From the NCBI RefSeq assembly GCF_020510425.1, contig NZ_JAHBAH010000001.1, positions 372,001-436,000 on the forward strand: a stretch of DNA of 64,000 nt. Direction: 5' to 3'. Below the pieces are notes generated by a model. The model was not told the origin of the DNA. It searched no databases and worked only from the letters and a program-made list of their open reading frames with translations. The position numbers and the translations under genes were made by a program. Shown piece after piece: positions 43,923-53,688 of this stretch (the first letter of the stretch is position 1; each line of letters begins with the position of its first letter). This DNA comes from Quatrionicoccus australiensis (GTDB lineage: Bacteria; Pseudomonadota; Gammaproteobacteria; Burkholderiales; Rhodocyclaceae).

Positions 43923-45185
43923 ATGAGCAATCGTCGCAACTTCATCAAGGCAACCGTACTCTCCGCCGCCCTGGCTTCCATCGGCATGACGGCCCACGCC
44001 GCCGATACCATCAAGGTCGGCGTGCTGCATTCCCTCTCCGGCACCATGGCCATTTCCGAGACCGCGCTCAAGGAAACCGTGCTGATGACCATCGACGAAA
44101 TCAACAAGTCCGGCGGCGTACTCGGCAAGAAGCTCGAGCCGGTCGTCGTCGACCCGGCTTCCAACTGGCCGCTGTTCGCCGAAAAGGCCCGCCAGCTGCT
44201 GACCAAGGACAAGGTTGCCGTGACCTTCGGCTGCTGGACCTCGGTGTCGCGCAAGTCGGTGCTGCCGGTTTACAAGGAACTGAACGGCCTGCTCTTCTAC
44301 CCGGTCCAGTACGAAGGCGAAGAGCTTGAGAAGAACGTCTTCTACACCGGCGCCGCACCCAATCAGCAAGCCATCCCGGCCGTCGAATACCTGATGTCCA
44401 AGGACGGCGGCGAAGCCAAGCGCTTCGTGCTGCTTGGCACCGACTACGTCTATCCGCGCACCACCAACAAGATCCTGCGCGCTTTCCTGAAATCGAAGGG
44501 CGTTGCTGACGCCGACATCATGGAAGACTACACGCCGTTCGGTCACAGCGATTACCAGACCATCATCGCCAAGATCAAGAAGTTCGCCTCCGAAGGCAAG
44601 AAGACCGCCGTGGTTTCGACCATCAACGGTGACTCCAACGTGCCCTTCTACAAGGAACTCGGCAACGCCGGCCTGAAAGCCACCGATGTGCCGGTCGTCG
44701 CCTTCTCGGTTGGCGAAGAGGAACTGCGCGGCGTTGATACCAAGCCGCTGGTCGGCCACCTGGCGTCGTGGAACTACTTCATGTCGCTCAAGAACCCGGA
44801 AAACGACAAGTTCGTGAAGATGTACCGCGACTGGGCCAAGAAGGCCAAGCTGCCGAACGCCGACAAGGTCGTCACCAACGACCCGATGGAAGCCACCTAC
44901 ATCGGCATCCACATGTGGAAGCAGGCCGTCGAGAAGGCCAAGTCGACCGACACCGACAAGGTCATCGCCGCCATGGCCGGCCAGACCTTCAAGGCACCGA
45001 GCGGCATCCTCTCCAAGATGGATGAAAAGAACCACCACCTGCACAAGTCGGTATTCATCGGCGAAGTGAAGGCCGACGGCCAGTTCAACGTCGTCTGGAA
45101 GACGCCCGGCCCGGTCAAGGCTCAGCCGTGGAGCCCGTTCATCGCCGGCAACGACAAGAAGAAGGACGAGCCGGAAATGAAGTAA
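43923..45185 (+). CDS. urtA: Urea ABC transporter, substrate-binding protein
   Basis: This 420-aa periplasmic protein binds urea. The N-terminus MSNRRNFIKATVLSAALAS carries a twin-arginine-like motif and an Ala-rich segment, with cleavage probable at AHA before ADTIKVGVLHSLSGTMAIS. GLLFYPVQYEGEE and FVLLGTDYVYPRTTNKIL are characteristic of UrtA-type rather than leucine-type receptors. GAGGAG-like sequence precedes the ATG. A strong terminator follows, so urtA can be expressed above the membrane components. Confidence 0.95.
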   Translation: MSNRRNFIKATVLSAALASIGMTAHAADTIKVGVLHSLSGTMAISETALKETVLMTIDEINKSGGVLGKKLEPVVVDPASNWPLFAEKARQLLTKDKVAVTFGCWTSVSRKSVLPVYKELNGLLFYPVQYEGEELEKNVFYTGAAPNQQAIPAVEYLMSKDGGEAKRFVLLGTDYVYPRTTNKILRAFLKSKGVADADIMEDYTPFGHSDYQTIIAKIKKFASEGKKTAVVSTINGDSNVPFYKELGNAGLKATDVPVVAFSVGEEELRGVDTKPLVGHLASWNYFMSLKNPENDKFVKMYRDWAKKAKLPNADKVVTNDPMEATYIGIHMWKQAVEKAKSTDTDKVIAAMAGQTFKAPSGILSKMDEKNHHLHKSVFIGEVKADGQFNVVWKTPGPVKAQPWSPFIAGNDKKKDEPEMK

Positions 45186-45212
45186 TCCGGAGCTACTGTC
45201 AGTCGCAGAAAC

Positions 45213-45234
45213 GGGGGCCTCGGCCCCCTTTTTT
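45213..45234 (+). terminator. Terminator after urtA
   Basis: GGGGGCC (45213-45219) and GGCCCCC (45222-45228) form a stem followed by six T. It lies 28 bp after the urtA stop and before the GGDEF gene, so downstream urt genes need read-through or their own promoter. Confidence 0.85.
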
Positions 45235-45336
45235 ACGTGCGGCTTACCTGCCAGCTGTGACATTGTCAAACGATGACAGGAACATCTCGATCAGGCATAG
45301 TCGGTCCATGCACAGACCTGATCAACCCCAGTCCCC

Positions 45337-46503
45337 ATGACGACCGACACCCGGACCGACATCCGGCTGGCCCAGTTGCACCTGTATGTGGATATCCATC
45401 TGCACGACCGCTACCTGGCACCGCCACTGACCCTGGTTGTCGCCGCGATGCTGACCAACTGGGTGCCCGTTGCATGGGCGACCAGCTGGGCGATTGCAGA
45501 ACTTCTGATCATCGCCAACTACATTCGTGTCTATCGCGCTTTCAAGTGCAGCAAGGCCGCGCCGGGCGACGAAACGCACTGGGTCCGGCGCATTGCCCTC
45601 GCCCACGGCGCCCACATGCTGGCCTGGTCGTCGCTGGTTTTCTGGGCCTGGCAACAAGGCAGTTTTCCCAGCCTGGTTTTCATCATGCTGGTGCACATCG
45701 GCCTGATCGCGCTGACCACCTCGATGAGCAATGCCCACCTGCGCATGCTCGCCTTCGACATGATCTTCCCGATTCTCGCCCTGCTCGGCCCGCCGCTACT
45801 CGACCCTGGCCTGTTCAACATCGGCCTCTGCCTGCTCGGCGCCGGCTTCAGCGCCCTGATGATCCAGGTTGCCCGGCAAATAAATGCCTACGCAACCGAG
45901 GCCTTGCAACTGCGCCAACGCAACGAAATACTGATCAGCGAACTTGAGTCGCAAGCCTCGCGCGACGCCCTGACCGGCCTGATCAATCGCCGCTATTTCC
46001 TGACCGCCGCCGAACAGCTGTTGCAGACAGCGCAGCGCACCCCGCAGGTGCTGGCCCTGCTGATCATCGATCTCGATCACTTCAAGCAGGTCAATGACCA
46101 GTACGGACACCTGGCCGGCGACGAAGTGCTGGTTGCCGTGGTCAATGCCTTTACCCGGCATTTGCGTAGCGGCGACTGCCTGGGCCGGCTGGGCGGCGAG
46201 GAATTCGCCCTGCTCCTGCCCGAGACGACGCTGAGCGACGCAATCGACACGGCCGAACGCCTGCGTCAGACAACGGCAGACTTGCGTCTGAATCTCCAGG
46301 GACACCCGGTACAACCCACGGTCAGCATCGGCATTGCCTTGCTGCAAGAGGAGGATCGGAGCCTGTCCAGCCTGATGCACCGGGCCGACCTGGCGATGTA
46401 CGCGGCCAAGACCCAAGGTCGCAACCGCGTCGTCTGCGCTACGCCGGAAACAGCGCCGGAGATGCGAAACCCGGCCGCAAATACAGCAAGCACCCCGGCC
46501 TAG
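45337..46503 (+). CDS. Membrane diguanylate cyclase within the urt cluster
   Basis: This 388-aa protein has about six hydrophobic segments in residues 25-190 and a C-terminal GGDEF domain with the active variant GGEEF (in GRLGGEEFALLLPET) and RxxD inhibitory site (RSGD) five residues before it. DALTGLINRRYF starts the cyclase. It is predicted to make c-di-GMP. It sits between urtA and urtB, in the same direction, which is not the usual urt order; a duplicated promoter block follows it. The membrane part shows no known sensor family. The start at 45337 follows a non-obvious ribosome binding site. Confidence 0.88.
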   Translation: MTTDTRTDIRLAQLHLYVDIHLHDRYLAPPLTLVVAAMLTNWVPVAWATSWAIAELLIIANYIRVYRAFKCSKAAPGDETHWVRRIALAHGAHMLAWSSLVFWAWQQGSFPSLVFIMLVHIGLIALTTSMSNAHLRMLAFDMIFPILALLGPPLLDPGLFNIGLCLLGAGFSALMIQVARQINAYATEALQLRQRNEILISELESQASRDALTGLINRRYFLTAAEQLLQTAQRTPQVLALLIIDLDHFKQVNDQYGHLAGDEVLVAVVNAFTRHLRSGDCLGRLGGEEFALLLPETTLSDAIDTAERLRQTTADLRLNLQGHPVQPTVSIGIALLQEEDRSLSSLMHRADLAMYAAKTQGRNRVVCATPETAPEMRNPAANTASTPA

Positions 46504-46555
46504 CTTAGCAAGGGAGCCCCCGGTTTGTCGGGAGATACTCAGCAGGGCCCCACCC

Positions 46556-46618
46556 TACGCAATTCGCCGTATTCCTGATCCGCCGTCCCGTCCGTAATCT
46601 GTCGCTGCACCGCAACAA
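46556..46618 (+). promoter_or_regulatory. urtB promoter block, copy B of duplicated element
   Basis: This is the second 63-bp copy, ending 17 bp before the urtB ATG. It carries TACGCAA-TT-CGCCGTA (46556-46571), GTAATCT with a possible -10 TAATCT (46595-46600), and CGCTGCACCGCAACAA. The same length and order as copy A, and 73% identity, argue for a shared control protein and for origin by duplication. Confidence 0.55.
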
Positions 46619-46635
46619 TTGCGAACGGAACGTTG

Positions 46636-48213
46636 ATGACAAAAATCCTTTTCACCCTCCTGCTCTGTGCCGGCACGCTGCCGGCCTGGGCTGCGCTTGA
46701 TCCGGCGCAGGTTCGCCAGCTGGCGGCCGAGGACTCCAGCGAAAAAGTCGCCGCCATCCGGCAACTGACCCAGACCGCCGACCCGGACGCCGTGCGCGTC
46801 CTCAAGGCCATGGCCGAAGACAGCCTGTTCCTGGCCGGCGACAAGGTCGTCATCATCGATGGCGACAAGGCCTTTGATGGTACGACGGGTGAAGTGGTCA
46901 AGATGCCGGCCAGCCCGGAGTCGCCAACGGTCAACAACCGGATTCGCGGCGAATTGGCCAGCGCGCTGGCCGCGCTCAAATTGTTCGACACCGACGCCAG
47001 CGTCCGCCTCGCCTCGGCCCAGAAGCTGCAAAGCCAGGTGACGCCGGAAATGGCGCCGTTGCTGGCGCGGGCGCTGGAGAAGGAAAGCAACGCCGAAATC
47101 AAGGCACTGCTGACCCTCGCTTACGCCCAGGCCAATCTCGGCAACGCCGATCCGGCCGCCCGCCTGGCCGCCGTCAAGGCGCTGGCCGAAACCTCGTCGC
47201 CAACCATCAAGAGCGTCCTGCTGCCGCTCACCGAAAAGGCCGGCGAACCCGACGACAAGGTGCGCTATGAAGCCATCGCCGCGGTCAAGGCCATCGACAG
47301 CCGGCTGGCCATCGCCGAGAACGTCGGCCGCGCCTTCTCCGGTCTGTCGCTGGGCAGCATCCTACTCCTCGGCGCGCTCGGGCTGGCCATCACCTACGGC
47401 GTCATGGGCATCATCAACATGGCGCACGGCGAGTTGCTGATGGTCGGTGCCTACGCCACCTACGGCATGCAGACGCTGTTCCGCGCCTACTTCCCGGACG
47501 CCATCGACTGGTATCTGCCGGCCGCCATCCCGGTCGCCTTCTTTGCCGCCGCAATGGTCGGCGTGCTCATGGAACGCACGGTGATTCGCTGGCTCTACGG
47601 CCGCACGCTGGAAACCCTGCTCGCCACCTGGGGCCTGTCGCTGGTCCTGATCCAGTCGGCGCGCGTGCTGTTCGGCGCGCAGAACGTCGAAGTGTCCAAC
47701 CCGAGCTGGATGTCGGGCGGCATCGAAATCATGCCCAACCTGATCCTGCCGTGGAACCGCATCATCATCGTCGGCTTCGCCATGTTCGTGCTCTTCCTCG
47801 TCTGGGTGCTGATGAACAAGACGCGGCTCGGCATGTTCGTGCGCGCCGTGACGCAGAATCGACCGATGGCCGGCTGCGTCGGCGTGCCGACGGCGCGCAT
47901 CGACACCATGGCCTTCGCGCTGGGTGCCGGCATCGCCGGGCTGGGCGGCGTGGCGCTGTCGCAGATTTCCAACGTCGGCCCGGACATGGGCCAGGGCTAC
48001 ATCGTCGATTCCTTCATGGTGGTTGTGGTCGGCGGCGTCGGACAACTCGCCGGCGCGGTCTGGGCGGCACTTGGCCTGGGCATCTTCAGCAAGTTGCTCG
48101 AAGGCTGGGCCGGGGCGGTCATCGCCAAGATCAGCATCCTCGTCTGCATCATCATCTTCATCCAGAAACGGCCGCAGGGCATCTTCGCCCTCAAGGGTCG
48201 CTTCGTCGAGTAA
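46636..48213 (+). CDS. urtB: Urea ABC transporter, permease UrtB
   Basis: This 525-aa protein has a signal-like start MTKILFTLLLCAGTLPAWA and an N-terminal soluble region of about 210 residues with HEAT-like Ala/Leu repeats (LASALAALKLFDTDASVRL), seen in UrtB but not in LivH. The permease domain follows (SLGSILLLGALGLAITYGVM, then NMAHGELLMVGAY, the LivH signature). About eight transmembrane helices are visible. ATG at 46636 is preferred to the TTG codon just before it. Confidence 0.94.
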   Translation: MTKILFTLLLCAGTLPAWAALDPAQVRQLAAEDSSEKVAAIRQLTQTADPDAVRVLKAMAEDSLFLAGDKVVIIDGDKAFDGTTGEVVKMPASPESPTVNNRIRGELASALAALKLFDTDASVRLASAQKLQSQVTPEMAPLLARALEKESNAEIKALLTLAYAQANLGNADPAARLAAVKALAETSSPTIKSVLLPLTEKAGEPDDKVRYEAIAAVKAIDSRLAIAENVGRAFSGLSLGSILLLGALGLAITYGVMGIINMAHGELLMVGAYATYGMQTLFRAYFPDAIDWYLPAAIPVAFFAAAMVGVLMERTVIRWLYGRTLETLLATWGLSLVLIQSARVLFGAQNVEVSNPSWMSGGIEIMPNLILPWNRIIIVGFAMFVLFLVWVLMNKTRLGMFVRAVTQNRPMAGCVGVPTARIDTMAFALGAGIAGLGGVALSQISNVGPDMGQGYIVDSFMVVVVGGVGQLAGAVWAALGLGIFSKLLEGWAGAVIAKISILVCIIIFIQKRPQGIFALKGRFVE

Positions 48214-48264
48214 GGCTATGGACATGTTTTTGATACTTGGAATTCAACCCCAAACCCCCCCCAG

Positions 48265-48334
48265 CCCCCCCTTGTCAGGGGGGGTGACAAACGCCTCGTG
48301 CTTGACGCTTTGCTCCTCCCCTGAAAAGGGGAGG
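48265..48334. repeat. Two GC hairpins between urtB and urtC
   Basis: CCCCCCC-TTGTCA-GGGGGGG (48265-48284) and CCTCCCC-TGAAAA-GGGGAGG (48315-48334) are two perfect 7-bp stems 30 bp apart in the 164-bp urtB-urtC gap. C-tracts lie before and G-tracts after. Similar C/G-tract hairpins occur as interspersed intergenic repeats in many Betaproteobacteria. They may stabilise or process the urt mRNA. Confidence 0.7.
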
Positions 48335-48377
48335 CCGGGAGGGGTTGCCGTTTGCCCAGATATTGCCCGGAGCCACC

Positions 48378-49498
48378 ATGCGTAAGCCCCTCACCCTCCG
48401 CATCCTGTCCTCCCTCGACAAAAAGAGCTGGATCGCCCTCGGCATCTTCCTCGCCCTCGCGCTGGTCGTCGTGCCCGTCCTCCACCTCGGCTTCCCGGAA
48501 GACAGCGCTTTCCACGTCTCGACCTACGCCATCACGCTGATCGGCAAGATCATGTGCTACGCGCTGGTCGCCGTGGCCATGGACCTGATCTGGGGCTACG
48601 GCGGCATCCTGTCGCTCGGCCACGGCCTGTTCTTCGCGCTCGGCGGCTACGCCTTTGGCATGTACCTGATGCGCCAGATCGGCCGCGACGGCTCCTACGG
48701 CGCCGATCTGCCGGACTTCATGGTCTTCCTCGACTGGAAGGAATTGCCCTGGTTCTGGGTCGGCAGCGACAGCTTCGGCTGGGTCGCCTTCCTGGTCATG
48801 GCCGTGCCCGCGCTGGTTGCCTTCATATTTGGCTACTTCGCCTTCCGTTCGCGGATCAAGGGCGTCTATTTTTCGATCATCACCCAGGCGCTGACCTACG
48901 CCGCGATGCTGCTCTTCTTCCGCAACGAAACCGGCTTTGGCGGCAACAACGGCTTCACCGATTTCAAGCGGGTACTCGGCTACAGCGTCACCTCATCGGA
49001 AACCCGGCTGGTGCTGTTCGGCCTGACTGCCATCGCCCTCGCACTGACCCTGGTTTTCGCCGCCTGGCTGGTCAAATCCAAGTTCGGCCGCGTGTTGACC
49101 GCCATCCGCGACGCCGAAAACCGGGTCATGTTCATCGGCTACAACCCGCTCTGGTACAAGCTCACGATCTGGGTCATCTCGGCCGTGCTCTGTGGCATCG
49201 CCGGCGCGCTCTACGTGCCGCAGGTCGGCATCATCAACCCGAGCGAAATGAGCCCCGGCAACTCCATCGAAATCGCCATCTGGGTCGCGGTCGGCGGGCG
49301 CGGCACGCTGATCGGGCCGATCATCGGCGCCTTCGTGGTCAATCTCGCCAAGAGCTGGTTCACGGTCAGCTTCCCCGAATACTGGCTGTTCTTCCTCGGT
49401 CTGCTGTTCATCGTCGTGACGCTGATGCTGCCGCAAGGCCTGGTCGGCCTGTGGAAGAAACTGATGGAAAAGTACGAAAGCCGCAAAGGAGCCGCCGC

Positions 49499-49502
<4 letters not shown>
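48378..49502 (+). CDS. urtC: Urea ABC transporter, permease UrtC
   Basis: This 374-aa integral membrane protein of the LivM family has about ten hydrophobic segments. GYGGILSLGHGLFFALGGYAF is shortened here to its core LSLGHGLFFALGGYA, and AVGGRGTLIGPIIGAFVV is the EAA-like loop region. The start at 48378 has GGAG 6 nt upstream and gives a normal N-terminus; an earlier start at 48345 lacks support. Stop overlaps urtD by ATGA. Confidence 0.94.
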
Positions 49503-50332
<830 letters not shown>

Positions 50333-50375
50333 GGGGAGTCTCGACTATTTGGCGCTGGGTTCCGCCCTGCCAGGC

Positions 50376-50990
50376 GTCTCGCCTACGGAAGATGTTGTTC
50401 TTGTTTGGCGTGATGGTTCCGCCTTGCGGGCGGGCGTACTTTCTTTTGCTTCGCCAAAAGAAAGTAGCCAAAGAAAAGGCGACCCCAGGGTCGGCGCCGG
50501 CTTCGCCGGTTCCTTGCGCTACTCGAAACCGGCGGGGGCTGCGGAACTCGGGGCTACGCCCCTCAGACAGTCCTCGCCCTCTTTCCGCCGTTTTCTGCGT
50601 TGCTCAGCGCCTCTCATGGGGACCCCAAAAACGTCTCGGAACAACGGCTCTGCCCAGGAACAGAAAATGCCGCTTTTTAGCGGTCGACCGCTCGAAACAG
50701 GTCAAAACCATCTCCACCGGTTCGGCGGCGACGCCTTTCGGGTCCCCCTGAGAGGCGCTGAGCAACGCAGGCTGGCCGGGGGCTTTCGGCTTGCGTCTGT
50801 CCGAGCCGCAGGCGAGTTTAGCAAGCCGCCCGGACAACCGAGTAGCGCAAGGGACCGGGCGCAGCCCGGCGCTGACCCGGGGGGCGCCTTTTCTTTGGCT
50901 ACTTTCTTTTGGCGAAGCAAAAGAAAGTACGCCCGCCCGCAAGGCGGAACCCCAACGTAAAACGAGCACAAACCCCACCGTAGCCGAGAC
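50376..50990. repeat. 615-bp inverted-repeat element between urtD and urtE
   Basis: Perfect 67-bp inverted arms lie at 50415-50481 and 50885-50951. Outside them 39-bp segments (50376-50414 and 50952-50990) are also related but diverged. Inner arms at 50595-50624 and 50741-50770 match 29 of 30. Each 67-bp arm contains its own hairpin TTTCTTTTG-CTTCGC-CAAAAGAAA. No convincing gene is present; frames inside it are side effects of the repeats. The arm sequence resembles a family of intergenic repeats I recall from several Proteobacteria, so a non-autonomous mobile or MITE-like origin is likely. No target duplication was identified. Confidence 0.8.
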
Positions 50991-51040
50991 TACAAGCAAA
51001 ACGCCACGCGAACCAAACACCTGAGCCGGAGAACCCCACC

Positions 51041-51733
51041 ATGCTGAAAATCGACACCCTCAACCAAGCCTATGGCGGCAGCCACATCCTCCGTGGCCTC
51101 TCCTTCGAGGTCAAAACCGGCGAAGTCACCACCCTCCTCGGCCGCAACGGCGTCGGCAAGACCACCCTGCTCAAATCCCTGATGGGCCTGGTCAAGACAA
51201 AATCCGGCAGCATCACCTTCGATGGCAAGGACATCACGAACCTGCCGCCGCACGAACGCGTCAAGGCCGGCATCGGCTACGTGCCGCAAGGGCGCGAGAT
51301 CTTCCCGCGCCTGACCGTCGAGGAAAACCTGCTGATGGGCCTCGCCACCAAGCCGGGCAGCACGAAGATTCCCGAACGCATTTTCGAGATGTTCCCGGTC
51401 CTCAAGCAGATGATGCACCGCCGCGGCGGCGACCTTTCCGGCGGCCAGCAGCAACAACTCGCCATCGGCCGCGCCCTGGCCATGGGGCCGAAACTGCTCA
51501 TCCTCGACGAACCGACCGAAGGCATCCAGCCGTCGATCATCAAGGACATCGAACGCGCCATCCGCATGCTCGCCGCCACCGGCGAAATGGCGATTCTGCT
51601 GGTCGAGCAGTATTACGACTTCGCCGAAGCACTGGCCGACCAGTACCTGCTGATGGAGCGCGGCGAGTTCATCATGCGCGGCCGCGGTGAAACCATGCCG
51701 CAAGACGGCGTGCGCCAGGCGTTGGCAGTCTGA
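51041..51733 (+). CDS. urtE: Urea ABC transporter, ATPase UrtE
   Basis: This 230-aa LivF-type ATPase contains Walker A GRNGVGKTTLLKSL, GIGYVPQGREIFPRLTVEEN (Q-loop), signature DLSGGQQQQLAIGRAL and Walker B LLILDEPTEGIQPS. It completes UrtABCDE. GGAG lies 9 nt before the ATG, directly after the inverted-repeat element, so its expression depends on read-through of the element or a promoter within it. Confidence 0.95.
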   Translation: MLKIDTLNQAYGGSHILRGLSFEVKTGEVTTLLGRNGVGKTTLLKSLMGLVKTKSGSITFDGKDITNLPPHERVKAGIGYVPQGREIFPRLTVEENLLMGLATKPGSTKIPERIFEMFPVLKQMMHRRGGDLSGGQQQQLAIGRALAMGPKLLILDEPTEGIQPSIIKDIERAIRMLAATGEMAILLVEQYYDFAEALADQYLLMERGEFIMRGRGETMPQDGVRQALAV

Positions 51734-51928
51734 GGCGGTCGACGCAAAACCAGGCATCGAATTGGGGCGCATGCGGCTTTCAGTGCGCAAAAGCGGTGCG
51801 CAAAAAGAGCATGTCGAGTTAGCCGAAACCCCGATCCGGCCTGGATTGCTGACTTTTCGGTCAGCAGACAATGAGGCGCACTTATTGCTTAAGTCAGCTA
51901 TCAACGCCGAATCGTCAGAGGGAAAAAA

Positions 51929-52915
51929 ATGGCAACGACTTGTTCCTGGGAATCCATCGATGTGCATCTGCTGCAGGTCTTGCATGCGCTGCTCACCGAA
52001 TGCAGCGTCTCCAACGCCGCCCGCCGCCTGAACCAGTCGCAGCCGGCGGTGAGTACCGCCCTGCGCCGCCTGCGCGACATCACCGGCGACCAGTTGCTGG
52101 TGCGCAGCCGCAACGGCATGACGCCGACCGAGCGCGGCCAGTCGCTGCTCGAGCCGGTCAAGATCGCGCTTGCCCAGATCGAGGCGATCGGCTTGCAACA
52201 GGTGCGTTTCGACCCGATGAAGTCGAAACGCGTCTTCAACATCGCAACGCCGGATTACCTGAACGCCATCCTGATCGGCAACATCGTCGCCCGCCTGCGC
52301 AAGCTGGCGCCGAATTCGCAGGTCGTGCTGCATTCCTTCGGGCCGGATTACGACTACGCCCGCGCCCTCGAATCGGGCGAACTCGACACCGTCATCGGCA
52401 ACTGGCCGCAGCCGCCCGAACACCTGCGCCTGGCACCGCTCTTTGACGACGACGTGGTCTGTCTGATGCGCAAGGATCACCCGCTGGCCGGCCACAAGCT
52501 GACCCAGGACGACTACCTGAATGCAGAGCACCTGGTGCCGACGCCCTACGCGGTCGGCCAGCGCGGCGTCATCGACATGCAGCTGGCGCGCGAGCGCCTC
52601 AAGCGCAACATCGTCGCCAGCGTGCCCTACTTCAATCTGGTGCCCTACGTGCTGTTGCAGAACGACATCATCTTCTCGGCACCGCGCATCTTTGCCGAGC
52701 ACTGCTGCTCGCTGGGCGATCTGTGCTTCGCCGAATCGCCGCTTGAGTTCCCCAAGATGCGCTTCTACCTGCTCTGGCACGACCGTTCGCACCATTCCGA
52801 GGAATGCCGCTGGTTCCGCGAGCAGATCGTCGATGTCATCCGCGAACGCGTCGGCAACAAGACTGACAGCGTCCAGGCCGTTGCCCCGGTCGCCAAGAAG
52901 CGCGCCCTGGCCTGA
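51929..52915 (+). CDS. LysR-family transcriptional regulator
   Basis: This 328-aa protein has an N-terminal winged helix (about 10-70, NAARRLNQSQPAVSTALRRL) and a C-terminal periplasmic-binding-like effector domain (about 95-305, FNIATPDYLNAILIG). It stands between urtE and the urate genes, in the same direction as urtE, and could control uraD or uraH-puuD. The effector is unknown; urate or allantoin would suit the location, but the sequence does not show it. There are 195 bp upstream of it with no clear terminator. Confidence 0.9.
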   Translation: MATTCSWESIDVHLLQVLHALLTECSVSNAARRLNQSQPAVSTALRRLRDITGDQLLVRSRNGMTPTERGQSLLEPVKIALAQIEAIGLQQVRFDPMKSKRVFNIATPDYLNAILIGNIVARLRKLAPNSQVVLHSFGPDYDYARALESGELDTVIGNWPQPPEHLRLAPLFDDDVVCLMRKDHPLAGHKLTQDDYLNAEHLVPTPYAVGQRGVIDMQLARERLKRNIVASVPYFNLVPYVLLQNDIIFSAPRIFAEHCCSLGDLCFAESPLEFPKMRFYLLWHDRSHHSEECRWFREQIVDVIRERVGNKTDSVQAVAPVAKKRALA

Positions 52916-52945
52916 TTTTGCCCCGGTCGACGCGGTCGACCGGGT

Positions 52946-53467
52946 TTATTCGGCCGAAATCAAATCGTCGAGACGGAAGCTGGCGATGCGCAGGATTTGC
53001 GTCAGCGCTTCGGCGAATTCATCTTCCGGCCGGCGCGTCAGACGTGCCGCCATCGCCGCGATGATTTCCTGCCGGCCCAGTCCCTTGACCGCGATGATGA
53101 AGGGCCAGCCGAATCGTTCCCGGTAGGCTGAATTCAATTTCTGGATGCTGGCGAATTCCTCCGGCGTGCAGGCATTGAGCCCGGCCCCGGCCTGTTCGCG
53201 CGCCGAATCGGCAGTCAAATCACCGCGCACTGCCGCCTTGCCGGCCAGCTCCGGGTGGGCATTGATCAGGGCGAGCAGTTCGCCGCGGTCGGCCTCGGCC
53301 AGCACCGTACGCAACACCTCGAGCAGCGCCGCACGGTTGGCGAAGGGACGCCGCTCCCAGGCCCGCTCCATGACCCAGGGCGAGTGCTCGAAGACCGCAC
53401 CGACGGCGACCATGAAGCTGGCGCGATCGAGGCGGGAAAGACTGTCTATGGTCAGATGTTCGAGCAT
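52946..53467 (-). CDS. uraD: OHCU decarboxylase
   Basis: This 173-aa enzyme decarboxylates 2-oxo-4-hydroxy-4-carboxy-5-ureidoimidazoline to S-allantoin, the third urate step. The catalytic His lies in NAHPELAGKAA, with SAREQAGAGL and FGWPFIIAVKG as further active-site segments. It is all alpha-helical and of normal length. It is divergent from uraH, with 221 bp between them. Confidence 0.93.
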   Translation of the reverse strand: MLEHLTIDSLSRLDRASFMVAVGAVFEHSPWVMERAWERRPFANRAALLEVLRTVLAEADRGELLALINAHPELAGKAAVRGDLTADSAREQAGAGLNACTPEEFASIQKLNSAYRERFGWPFIIAVKGLGRQEIIAAMAARLTRRPEDEFAEALTQILRIASFRLDDLISAE

Positions 53468-53648
53468 GGGGAAAGGAAGGCAGTTGAACGTTGGCCTAGC
53501 TTACGGAGGTCGCCCCCCTTCCAGCAAGCCGCCGGGCAATATAACGATCTTGCGCGCTTTCATATATCGCCGGGCGCAGCGGCACCAAATCGGCCTTCAT
53601 CTGGAAAACCCGATAGCCTTTATAAACCCGCCGGCGGCCGAGGCTTCC

Positions 53649-53654
53649 TATAAT
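53649..53654 (+). promoter_or_regulatory. Possible -10 box of uraH-puuD
   Basis: A perfect TATAAT lies 34 bp before the uraH ATG, but the region 17 bp upstream has no -35 match, so an activator such as the nearby LysR protein may be needed. The same intergenic region must also hold the divergent uraD promoter. Confidence 0.3.
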
Positions 53655-53688
53655 CGCCCCATCGCCATTTCCGTTTCCGGAGAAGCCC

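Noticed and set aside
50392..51024. Several long frames inside the urtD-urtE gap, some over 130 codons.
   Set aside because: They lie within the inverted repeat arms, mirror each other on both strands and show no domain or ribosome binding site.
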